From assembly GCF_000150955.2 (NCBI RefSeq), contig NC_011672.1, positions 620,001 to 684,000 of the forward strand: 64,000 nucleotides of DNA, in the 5' to 3' direction. Made by a program: the position numbers and the translations under genes. Numbering within the stretch: the stretch's first letter is position 1; every line of letters begins with the position of its first letter. This stretch comes from Phaeodactylum tricornutum CCAP 1055/1 (taxonomy: Eukaryota; Bacillariophyta; Bacillariophyceae; Surirellales; Neidiaceae). Below the pieces are notes generated by a model. The model was not told the DNA's origin. It saw only the letters and a list, made by a program, of their open reading frames with translations, and searched no databases. Shown piece by piece: positions 1 to 9,268 of the stretch.

Positions 1-604
1 CGGTCGATTTGGAATTCGCTTCCAGGTTATTAAGCGTACAAGCGAACAGGCTGATGGTCTGATTTCGACCGACCGTTTTGCAATACGGGAATGAATTGTG
101 TCACATATCGAGGCCGCAGCCATCGGCCATTGCGCTCTCTATTTCAATTTCACGACGTGTCCTTGTAGGCTAGTCGGAGTAGACTTCTCGTAGTCGTCCG
201 GACAGCCTATTTCAGTTAAAAAGCAGCCCCGCGACGTTGATATTTTAAACAGAGGCCAGAGAGGTCCGTTATATGGGGTTCCAAAAGAGTTATATAAGAC
301 TCCTATTTTTTAGTTAGACATTTGCTGAATGAGGTGGTGAGACTCCAACTTATAACATGAGCCGACCACTTCGTAACTCGGTATCTTCCACCGCTAAGTG
401 ATGTGCGGTTGCGAAGCGGTCCGCATAGGGGCGTCTCTCCTTCCGGTGAATTCAAGAATCCAGCCGTAAATACAGCAAGAATGTGCTCCCCGAAATATTG
501 GGCCTCCTCGACAAAGAAAGAGGACCTAGCGGCTCAGACAGGCATAGACACGTAAACTCCCAGATTTCGCTTGTTGCGTTCAAGAGAAACGTTTACTTCA
601 CAAC
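1..604. other. Intergenic, upstream of the first MORN gene
   Basis: No convincing coding region or RNA gene is seen here. The segment presumably carries the promoter and 5' UTR of the MORN-like gene that starts at 605. Its left end is cut by the window. Confidence 0.5.
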
Positions 605-2176
605 ATGACTTCCGAAACGGAAGCCCCAACCAACAAAAAGTCCGCCGTATCGGCTTATCTGCAGCATTTGCAAGAAAAACAGCAAAATTCCAAGGTAGCA
701 GTGGTAGTTTCGCCTCGCTCCAGGGAACGCCCTGCACAACCGCCCGAGCGATTGCCTGTGTGGAAACAGCGTCAGTTGCAGCGAGTACAAGTACAATCCA
801 ACCTTACCGCGTACACGAACGCTCCAATCGGTGCGAAAGTCAACGCTTACAACCATGCAATCAGTAGTACTAGCACGACCTCCATTGGTCGCAGGCCTCC
901 TCGGCATCCGTTCCCGAAAGACTCAACAACAGAGGAGCAGAGCAAACGAAGTATACCGAGTCCGAAACTCGTATCGGTACCTTCCCCCTCTTCAAGTCAA
1001 CAGCTCCACACAACGCGGGATAGCACCAGCATCACGTACGTAAGTTCCTCCGACGGAAGTCACGAGGAGATGGATTCTTCGACCAAGTCGGAATCTCTGG
1101 ACGATCCTCGTTATACTCGAGTTAATCACGTTGTCACGGTGCCGGAGGACGATATTGCGTCAGTCACGCTACCATCCTTGGCGCAACGTTTGCCCACGAT
1201 CACTAGCGATGCGCCGTACCGAAGATCACGAAATTTCGAACAATATCGCAGCGCACCTTCACAGCGACCCTTCGCTGACGAACGCAGCAGACCCACTACA
1301 GAACAGAGTCGCAGTCTTGTTCTGTACGGAGAAGACGGTCTGATCGATCCAGAGAAGTTTGGAAATAATCGAGGAAACGACGAGGATTCGTTCACGGCCC
1401 TGGATCGGCTGATCGAGGAGACTTCGTCGAGATGGCAAAACTCGAGCAAATTGACAGCTTCCACAGCTACTTCAACGGCTCCTTCCACGGCTATGGTACT
1501 TGTCTCACCCTCAGGGTCCACCACGGATTCTCCAGAAGACATTATTGCTAGGCAGCAAGCCGAAATCGAGTGCCTGAAGGCACAATTGATGCAACAGCAC
1601 AGCTTGGTTGCCTATCAACAGGAAGACGCCGACGAAGACTCATACCACAGTCCGCAGGAACAAATAGATCAAGTTCCTGTTGAGCACGTGGAAGTGGACC
1701 ACGACGATCACTTAAGTGTCACATCTGGGCTGACAAATTTGAACGGTGGTGATCTCTCACGCATGAATGACGACATCAGTACCATTATATTGGATAATAT
1801 TCCGACACGCCGCCCGGAAGCGGATGCTGAATCCATGCACGGCCGGGACAATATTGCTGGAATCGGTGCATCCGCCACTCCACGTGGCGTTGGGTTACGG
1901 CAGCGCCGGGTCCGCAACCATGAACTTCAGTTGTATGCCGCTAACGGCGTTTCCCGGAAAGCTTTGTACAGTGGCCCCCTTACGGCCGAAGGATTGTGCA
2001 CAGGAGTGGGTATTTTAAAATTTGAAGAAACTGGAGACCAGTACACTGGCGCAATAGTGAATGGCGAAATGCACGGACAAGGAACGTACACATATCGCCA
2101 AGCCAAGCGGGCCGGCAAAACCTTGCGGGGCATCTTCGATCACAATGTGTACACCGGATGGGATTCGTTCAGGTAG
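605..2176 (+). CDS. MORN-motif protein, 523 aa
   Basis: This single-exon gene encodes a protein that is mostly low-complexity and rich in Ser, Thr, Pro and Gln for about 435 residues, with a short acidic stretch near residues 340-375. Only the last 70 residues look folded. They carry two or three MORN-type units with the pattern Y-x-G and H-G-x-G (LYSGPL, GVGILKF, QYTGAIVNGEMHGQGTYTY, GIFDHNVYTGW). MORN repeats are known to form beta-hairpin ladders that act at membranes or as dimerising scaffolds. The function of this protein is unknown. The ATG at 605 opens the long frame and no upstream in-frame alternative is obvious. The gene is convergent with another MORN gene at 2597-5510. Confidence 0.75.
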   Translation: MTSETEAPTNKKSAVSAYLQHLQEKQQNSKVAVVVSPRSRERPAQPPERLPVWKQRQLQRVQVQSNLTAYTNAPIGAKVNAYNHAISSTSTTSIGRRPPRHPFPKDSTTEEQSKRSIPSPKLVSVPSPSSSQQLHTTRDSTSITYVSSSDGSHEEMDSSTKSESLDDPRYTRVNHVVTVPEDDIASVTLPSLAQRLPTITSDAPYRRSRNFEQYRSAPSQRPFADERSRPTTEQSRSLVLYGEDGLIDPEKFGNNRGNDEDSFTALDRLIEETSSRWQNSSKLTASTATSTAPSTAMVLVSPSGSTTDSPEDIIARQQAEIECLKAQLMQQHSLVAYQQEDADEDSYHSPQEQIDQVPVEHVEVDHDDHLSVTSGLTNLNGGDLSRMNDDISTIILDNIPTRRPEADAESMHGRDNIAGIGASATPRGVGLRQRRVRNHELQLYAANGVSRKALYSGPLTAEGLCTGVGILKFEETGDQYTGAIVNGEMHGQGTYTYRQAKRAGKTLRGIFDHNVYTGWDSFR

Positions 2177-2596
2177 TGAAGTACCAACCACACGCGCTTT
2201 GTATTTACTGTTGCATTAGTTCAAATGTGTTCGTGATCCGCAGGTATTACGGTTACATTATTTAAATATGTTACGTGATCAAAATCAATTTTTCAGCATG
2301 CATTTGGCGAACTCCGGTAGTCAAACGACGAAAACACAGGCCAAAGAAGTCAACGAAGTGTGAATTTGCCGTCCCCTGTTCTTCCTCGTCAGAATGTGAA
2401 AGTTACACACACGACGTGGTACCGCTAGTTGTAAGTTACCGGGACCTTCGTTATTCAAAAGAGCGGGACCCCATAACGGTCTATTAGGCCCGCCGTACAG
2501 CGGCATCATAGCGGTGGCCCATTATTTGCGGGAACGTAATCTGTCGCGGTAGTGCAAGGCGACGTGACATCTTTCTGTACACACCGTATAGTTTTC
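2177..2596. other. Intergenic between convergent MORN genes
   Basis: This 420-bp stretch should hold the two 3' UTRs. No further gene or strong repeat is visible. Confidence 0.45.
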
Positions 2597-5510
2597 CTAA
2601 TCCACAATCAGTACATCAGAGAAAGTGATTTCTCCCACCCTTTTATTAAGGGTATGAGACGTAACTGTTTCGATTGCCTTTGGTGCTTGATTGACAGGAC
2701 TTAGAGGATCTGGGTTTGCGTGTGTATCCAAGACTGGCGCCTGTTCAAGAGGGGTCGCATCCGCAGGCCCACAATCCGCATCACTCATTTCTTTTTGTGA
2801 TCTGCCTTCTTTTTCTTCGTTACCGTTAGCCAATGATGTAATCAACTCCCCTTCAACCCAGTCGCCTTGTTGCAATATCTTTCCGGTAGAATCCTTCAAA
2901 GTTCCAGCACCTTTAAACAGGCCGCCTTGAAATTCTCCTTCGTAAGACATTCCTGGGTCCCAGTCCAATTTGCCTTTGCCATGGTATTTCCCTGAGAGCC
3001 ACTCGCCCTTGTACTGACCAGCGTCGAACGTAAATACACCAAAGCCATTGCGTTGTCCTCTACAAAAGGATCCTTCGTACTTTTCGCCCGACGGGTAGCA
3101 AAAAACGCCCTCGCCATCGCGCAAATCGTCCTTGTAGTGACCTACGTACGTGCGGCCATCTTTCCATATGTAACTTCCGGGCCCTGGTGCGAAATTGTTT
3201 TGAGCAAACGCTGCAGACATTTCGGAAATGAAACGTATTTGGCCTGTACTTACCGTGTCGTACGTTATTTTTGTATTCTCCTTCGTGAAAATCTCCTTGA
3301 GGGAAAAACAAACACCGTCCGTGTCCTTCCTTGCTACCCTCGTGCCAAAATCCTTCATGGATGCGTTTACCGTCCCCGTATACTAGACGCCCAACTCCGT
3401 GCGGTCGACGACTCTCTTTCAACACGAGGCCAGTGTATCGACCCAAGTTGCCCTGTCGGTCCAGAATGGGAATATCCACAACTGCTTCGCAAGGAGGCGC
3501 TTCGAGTTCCTTCATGACGCGCTGCACGGCCCTCCGCGCGGTGTCGACGGACGAGGCTGCCTTGGCCTCGTCTGGTGCCGGTTCGGGACTAATGACAACG
3601 AGCGGTGTGGATGTACCGATGGGCTGCCCATTGGACGGCGAAGACGTGCTAGAAGATAAAGCGAACGGTTGAGTCCTTGGAAGCGCGGAGGGTACTTTCG
3701 CAGCTTCCGCAACTGCTGATTCGGGGGCCGGCTGGTATTTGCGTTGGCGTTCGGCCGCCATGCGTGCTTGTCTCCGGGATTCCAATGCCTGCGCTTCGGC
3801 CGCGGGCTTTCCTCGAATCCATTCCCCTTCGTACGTGACCTTACCGTCCGGTGCGAGTTCCTTGCCGGGGCCGTGCGGCACGCCGGCGACAAAGGCTCCG
3901 GTATAGACCCTGCCGTCACTGTGGACGAGCGTACCTTGCGGTCCCGAGTACAATCCTTCGTGCCAGGATCCTTCGTAGAGGGCACCGTCCGCAAAGAGAA
4001 ATCGTCCGTAGCCTTGTCGTTTGCCTTGCACAAAGGCACCTTCGTAGTAGTCGCCGTTGGGGAAACTCATAGTTCCGGTACCGGCGCGGGCATTTTGTTC
4101 AAAGTGACCCGTATACGAGCGACCATCTTTCCAGGTGTACGTACCGGAGCCTTGACGAGTACCGTCGGAGAATTCTCCTTCGTAGACGTCCCCGGAAGCG
4201 AAGGACAGTCTACCGTGTCCGTGGAATTGCCCGTTATCGTTGAAACAACCTTCGTAGCAAACTAATTGGGCATTCGCTTCGTGGTGGTTTCTACCAATGC
4301 GACTCGGATCGTTGTCGACGATGGGTTGGTAGTCGGCGGTTCCGTGTCCCACGGGGTGTTGTTGTAGGGCGCTCCAGAGTCCTCGATAAAGTACACTTTG
4401 TCCCGACTGGGGATCGTTCCACTTTTGATCGCGAACGACGAGCGTGTGATGGAGCGTATCATCCTTGTGCGTCGGGGTGTTGCCTTTGGCATGGACATCC
4501 TCGGACGACAGACTGGTGGTGGTGGCACGGACCGGTTGTCCACGGTTCCATAATCCCTCGTGTACCACCACACCCTCCGCACCTTGTACTTCGATACCGT
4601 GTCCGTGCGGTTGGCCTGCTTCAAAGTTTCCCCGGTAAACGTGTGTCACGGTGTCTGCCGGTGTGGACGTCAACGAGGAAGACAAGGTCCTTGTCGACCC
4701 ATCGGATCGTTCGACCCTTCCGTTAGTGTCAACGTTCCAACGATACGTTCCGTATCCGTGATAGGTTCCGTTCTGCCAGGCTCCTTCGTACTCGATACCG
4801 ACTCGTTCGTCGACGTACCGGCCTTGTCCGTGTCGTACGTTCCGGACCAAGTCCCCAACGTACTCGACACGGTGCGTGTCCCCGTGCGTCGGCCATTGGT
4901 ACGTCCCGTATCCGTGTCGGTGGTCGTGGACCCAGTCCCCATCGTAGACGCGACCGTCGCTCCAGCGTTGGACGCCGCGTCCGTGCCGGACCGACGCTTC
5001 GGCACACTGGCCTTCGTAGACGTCACCCGATCGCCACCATACGCGACACTCGCCGTGCCAGTGTCCGTGACGCCAAGCACCGTGGTACTTGATGGCCGTG
5101 TGGTCATTACTATAATTGTTGTTGGTGTTGGATTTGGATGGTGTGGGCGTGTCTTGGGTTGTGTACACCATGACACCGTCGGGACCGTGGGGCCAACGGG
5201 AACGCACTTCGACGGTACCCGTGTACACTCCCACGCGACCCCGTGCGTCCGCCAAAGTCACTTGTTCGACGTGTTCCACTCCTGTTTCTGCTGTTGCGGT
5301 TGTCGCGGTTATCCCTACGGTTGTCGATTCTAAGGTCGTGGTAGGAGTGGTGGTGGTGTCGTTGTCGTCGTCGGCGGCATTCTCCGTCGATAAAGGACCG
5401 TGCCGTGCAAGATCAACGTTGGCGGAAGAAGCCTCGTCGGGCACGAGATACCGCACCGCCTCCGCCGCCTCACTGTCGTTATCGTCTCGCGTCGGAGGAG
5501 TAGACGCCAT
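2597..5510 (-). CDS. Large MORN-repeat protein, 947 aa, two exons
   Basis: The coding sequence is best read as 5510..3254 joined to 3183..2597. The 70-nt intron (3184-3253) has a GTAAGT donor and a CACCAG acceptor. Splicing restores a MORN unit exactly across the junction (RHG then PGSYIWKDGRTYVG), which supports this acceptor over the nearer CTGCAG. The first 100 residues are low-complexity and rich in D, T and V. About twenty MORN units follow, in two blocks (roughly residues 110-560 and 700-850) separated by a Pro/Ser/Ala-rich linker. The last 90 residues are charged and unstructured. MORN ladders often scaffold membrane or cytoskeletal assemblies, but no catalytic domain is fused here, so the role is unknown. 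Confidence 0.85.
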
Positions 5511-6344
5511 CCAATCGACTAGAGCAGGTCAGGAACTACGGGAAGGATTCGCTGACACACTTGGTGAGGATGAATTATTGCCCTTTCCTACAATTGCCAA
5601 AAAAAGACCGCACCGTATTGCGCTAGACTAGCACTGCAGTAACACTACCGGTACAAACCCAAAAAAGGGAGTATGTCCGCTGCCTGGAAGAACAAAAGAC
5701 TTGGGATCGACCCCAGCGTATTGGACATGTGTGAGGGAGGGGAAAAGGGCTAATGATGGTGGGACCTGCTCCCAGTATCGGTAATACCCTACACCGCCGT
5801 ACGCTAACGCTATGAGAACGCTACACGTTATAGAAGGGGTAGGGTTCAAACACATTTCCGACACAGAGTTCGGGATAATGGGATATGACTAACGGTAACA
5901 TAACCGTAAATCTGTACTGACAGTGAGTACCGCGCATGTATGGTACGCTGTACTGGTTCCGGTTCTCACGGTTCCTGGCTAGGCTCGCACAGGGATATCA
6001 AATCCCACCTTCGCTGGCGCTCACAATATGGATTGGAAGCATTCCCCCCCAACGATGGACTCCCACGAGGTTATGTGGGTGGGAGTCCTCGTTCTTTCGC
6101 AAGGCAAAAGAAGATGGCGTCGATTAAGATATGACTGCTATCTTTTATGGCAAAGAGGCATTAGTAAAGCAGGTAGGGTAGGCACGTGTGCCTATTCCCG
6201 CTAGCGTCGAGACCGAACGGGGTACCGTGACTTCACCAACAACAACATCAGCAACACCACCAACAAGAACTCGTGTACGTCCGCAGCCGTACCAACAAGC
6301 ATTAAGACGGTTCGTGTTGGGAAAGTACCGGTACGGATATTCGG
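5511..6344. promoter_or_regulatory. Divergent intergenic region with a perfect hairpin
   Basis: This 834-bp region lies between head-to-head genes and should contain both promoters. It holds one copy of the recurrent palindrome class TSACWGTSA (TGACAGTGA, 5918-5926). It also holds a 10-bp perfect inverted repeat (GGACTCCCAC at 6057-6066, GTGGGAGTCC at 6079-6088) with a 12-nt loop. No conserved ORF is seen. Confidence 0.45.
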
Positions 6345-8135
6345 ATGTTACCTCTCACCACTCATACCACCCATACTGGTACCTTCGCCAACGGCACCGA
6401 CGACGGCGACAACAACAACATGGTACCCACCGTGGCAGATCGTGGGACGTGCGTTGCCATTCTCACGGACGATCCCGACGCATCGAAGCCGTGGTATCAG
6501 CGTCTCGCATGGTGGTGCACGTCTCTGCCGTGGGTTTGGGCCACAACGACGGTGTTGGTCTTGGTGGTGGTGGGTGTCACGCTGTTGACGATCCAGGTCC
6601 GTGCCGACTCGTCCACCACTCCCGTGTATGATCCGCGTGCACACGGAGAGGCCTACAACCGTACCGCCTACTACGTCGCACTCCGGGATGTCCTCCTGTC
6701 GTCCTCCGACGATGCACCGGTCGTGTGGACGACTCCGGGATCGCCGATGGAACGGGCCTTGGCTTGGATGACGTTGGACGATCCCTTGGCACCCTTGCCC
6801 TTTTTCGAATCCCACGCCACGTCCGACGAACAAGCAAAAGAATCCACCGCCACCACGCTATACGCGTACGAACGCACGCGACTCCACCAACGCTTCGCCT
6901 TGTGTGTCTTGTACTACACATGGGCCGGTCCAACCTGGACTTTGGAACCGTCCCACGGCTGGTTGCACCGACATTCCGGAATCGAGTCCTCCGGACGACT
7001 CGCGGACCAGTCGATCGATGCGACGCACGAATGTCTCTGGTTGGGGGTAACCTGCACGAGCGACAACCGCACCAGTGACGATCACCGCGTGGTCACCGGT
7101 TTGGACTTTGGAACCTCGAATGCCGCACTCAAAGCGTATGGCACCATTCCGGAGATTGTGGGACGCTTGACGCATCTCCAAAATCTTCTCGTCTTTGATC
7201 AGCAACTGCAAGGACCGTTGCCTACGACACTCTTCCTACTCACCAATTTGCAAGCGTTGGACGTCAACACCAATCGCCTCACGGCCATACCGGAAGCCTT
7301 GGGGGATCACCTCGTGCATCTCCATACACTCCACTTGTACGGCAACGAATTCCGCGGGACCCTTCCCGCTTCTTTTACCCAACTCACACTTTTGGAAAAT
7401 TTGCGGTTGGACGACAATCCGGCTTTGGTCCAGGACGATTTTTGGTCCACCATGCTCCCCTCCTGGCCTCTTTTGCGGACCGTCGTCACGTCCTCCACCG
7501 GGTTGGGCGGGAGTCTACCCACGGAAATTGGGACGCTCCGTCAACTGGCTACCGTCTCGAGCAACTTTGCACCCATTTCGGGAACTCTCCCCACCGAACT
7601 CGGGCTCTGTACCGGCATGGTGCAGTTCAACGTGAATCAACCCCAGGCGATGGCCGCGACCACGCTCGCTGGTGGTTTCCAGGGTACCTTACCAACCGAA
7701 CTGGGTCGATGGAGCAATCTCCGTTTTTTGGCCTTGCGGGGACACGCCAATCTGGTGTCCACGTTGCCGTGGGAATTGGCGTCCTGGACGAATGTGCAAC
7801 TGCTCGATCTGGACCAGACGGCGGTCCGGGGGACTCTGCCCGCCTACGTGAGTCGCTGGTCGCAATTGAATCGACTAGTATTGTCGTCGACGGATTTGAC
7901 CGGCACGATTCCGAGCGAATTGGGAATGTTGTCGGATACCTTGATGTCAATGGAACTGCAAGACACGGACCTGGTCGGGACCGTGCCGGTGGGTTTGTGC
8001 AACGGGGGTGGCGGCGTCGAATTCGTCATTTCGTGTGACGGCAGTGCGGGTCCGAACGGGAGGGACGGGAACCAAACGACGACGACGGCAGCAAAGGCGT
8101 TCCTCGTGTGCGATTGCTGTCGGTGTTTGGAATAA
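6345..8135 (+). CDS. Membrane-anchored leucine-rich-repeat protein, 596 aa
   Basis: The protein has a short N-terminal region, one hydrophobic segment at about residues 58-84 (a run of V, L and T) and then a long region with the features of an extracellular or luminal LRR protein. A cap-like part (ALAWMTLDD, FALCVLYYTWAGPTW, ECLWLGVTC) resembles the LRRNT-type region of receptor-like LRR proteins. About ten plant-type LRRs follow from residue 245 to 570 (for example GTLPTELG, LQGPLPTT, GTIPSELG). The C-terminus is Cys-rich (VCDCCRCLE) and no kinase domain follows. Large families of such LRR proteins without kinases occur in diatoms. A surface binding or recognition role is inference; orientation would be type II. 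A downstream Met (residue 26) could be the real start. Confidence 0.8.
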   Translation: MLPLTTHTTHTGTFANGTDDGDNNNMVPTVADRGTCVAILTDDPDASKPWYQRLAWWCTSLPWVWATTTVLVLVVVGVTLLTIQVRADSSTTPVYDPRAHGEAYNRTAYYVALRDVLLSSSDDAPVVWTTPGSPMERALAWMTLDDPLAPLPFFESHATSDEQAKESTATTLYAYERTRLHQRFALCVLYYTWAGPTWTLEPSHGWLHRHSGIESSGRLADQSIDATHECLWLGVTCTSDNRTSDDHRVVTGLDFGTSNAALKAYGTIPEIVGRLTHLQNLLVFDQQLQGPLPTTLFLLTNLQALDVNTNRLTAIPEALGDHLVHLHTLHLYGNEFRGTLPASFTQLTLLENLRLDDNPALVQDDFWSTMLPSWPLLRTVVTSSTGLGGSLPTEIGTLRQLATVSSNFAPISGTLPTELGLCTGMVQFNVNQPQAMAATTLAGGFQGTLPTELGRWSNLRFLALRGHANLVSTLPWELASWTNVQLLDLDQTAVRGTLPAYVSRWSQLNRLVLSSTDLTGTIPSELGMLSDTLMSMELQDTDLVGTVPVGLCNGGGGVEFVISCDGSAGPNGRDGNQTTTTAAKAFLVCDCCRCLE

Positions 8136-9268
8136 TCGAAAAGAAATATACAGGGTACCCTTTGACTGGTGGGGAGGAAACACGTGTCTCGACGGTAGTG
8201 ACAATTGTCTCCCCGAAGGCAAAATGTGAACCTCCTGCGAGTCGTGGAGTTGCATGTGTAAAGCGCGATCCATGTTTCCCAACGTTTTCGCGGTATACAT
8301 AAATAACATTGCCAAACGAACGTCGATAGCCGGCACAGTGAGAGTCGTCTGCTATGAGACAAGCGTCTGCCGGAGAAGAGATTTCCAAGGGTTCGCCAAT
8401 ACCATTGTGCAATTTCAGAACCGGTTTTAAGAGTAGGTAAGGAACATAGAGCTTTTGGGGGAATTTAACGGTTTGCGATAAGTTTATTTAACAATAGAAA
8501 ATATTGGTCACAGGGAATCGTCCGACGGCGTTCGTTGCGGTGTGTCGCTACACGCGGGACGGGGACTCCCGTAGTGTGTTGATAATTCGTTCGTTCGTTC
8601 GTTCGTTCGTTGGTGTGTGTAGGTGCGTCGCGAATGCGTTGCTACCGGTACACGACGGTGGACGCCGCGGCGTGTGTCGGTCTCCCCCCGCCCCTGCCCA
8701 CGGAAGGGTCGGGTCCAGTGTCGCTGTTAGTTACATACATACCAACCAGTCAGTACCTTGCAGTCACTCTGAATTCGACTTTACTTCCTCACCTTCCTCT
8801 TGGTCGCATCTAAAGGGAAGTTACACTTACTGTGAGTGTGAGCAACACAAAGCCAGGCAGTCAGTCAGCCAGCCAGCCAGCCAAAAAAAGAAGGGTCACC
8901 ATCCATTGTAACGAACAAACAGCACACAGTTTTCGGAAGGGGAACGTCGTCGGGTTGTCTTATCGTCTACGCGGAACGGGAAAACACACCCTTGTTCCCA
9001 TCGAGACCGACAAAGCCAAGGGTCTTTTACTAGATCACACGTTTCCCGCAATCCTTCCCCACAAGAGGGTATTTTTTGTCGAGTGCCGGTTGGGAACGTG
9101 GTGAGTGCCCTCCACAGTAATCCCGGAAGTCGACGAGGGGTGTGTGTGTGGAGGTTTTGGTTCCCACCGTCAGTCAGTCCGATTTGGACGAAACCAACCA
9201 ATCCATTTGGATATACAGCACGACCAACAAACATTTCTGCCACTGCCAAAACCAAAAGAATCAATAGC
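8136..9268. promoter_or_regulatory. Intergenic region with microsatellites, upstream of a MORN gene
   Basis: This 1.1-kb stretch contains a perfect (TTCG)6 microsatellite at about 8586-8611, a short CAGT/CAGC tetranucleotide run at about 8857-8882, and a TTACTGTGA copy of the recurrent intergenic palindrome at 8827-8835. The next gene's frame stays open up to 9083, but a start at 9269 is preferred. No other gene is seen. Confidence 0.5.

Noticed and set aside
3060-3253. Unspliced C-terminus of the large MORN protein (ending in a basic tail)
   Set aside because: It reads through the 70-nt intron and breaks the MORN pattern that splicing restores.
4560-5333. 257-codon plus-strand ORF
   Set aside because: It is antisense to the MORN gene and made of V/R/T-rich shadow sequence from the repeated codons; it has no domain of its own.
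8586-8611. Short tandem repeat considered as a CRISPR-like or regulatory array
   Set aside because: It is a simple (TTCG)6 microsatellite without spacers.
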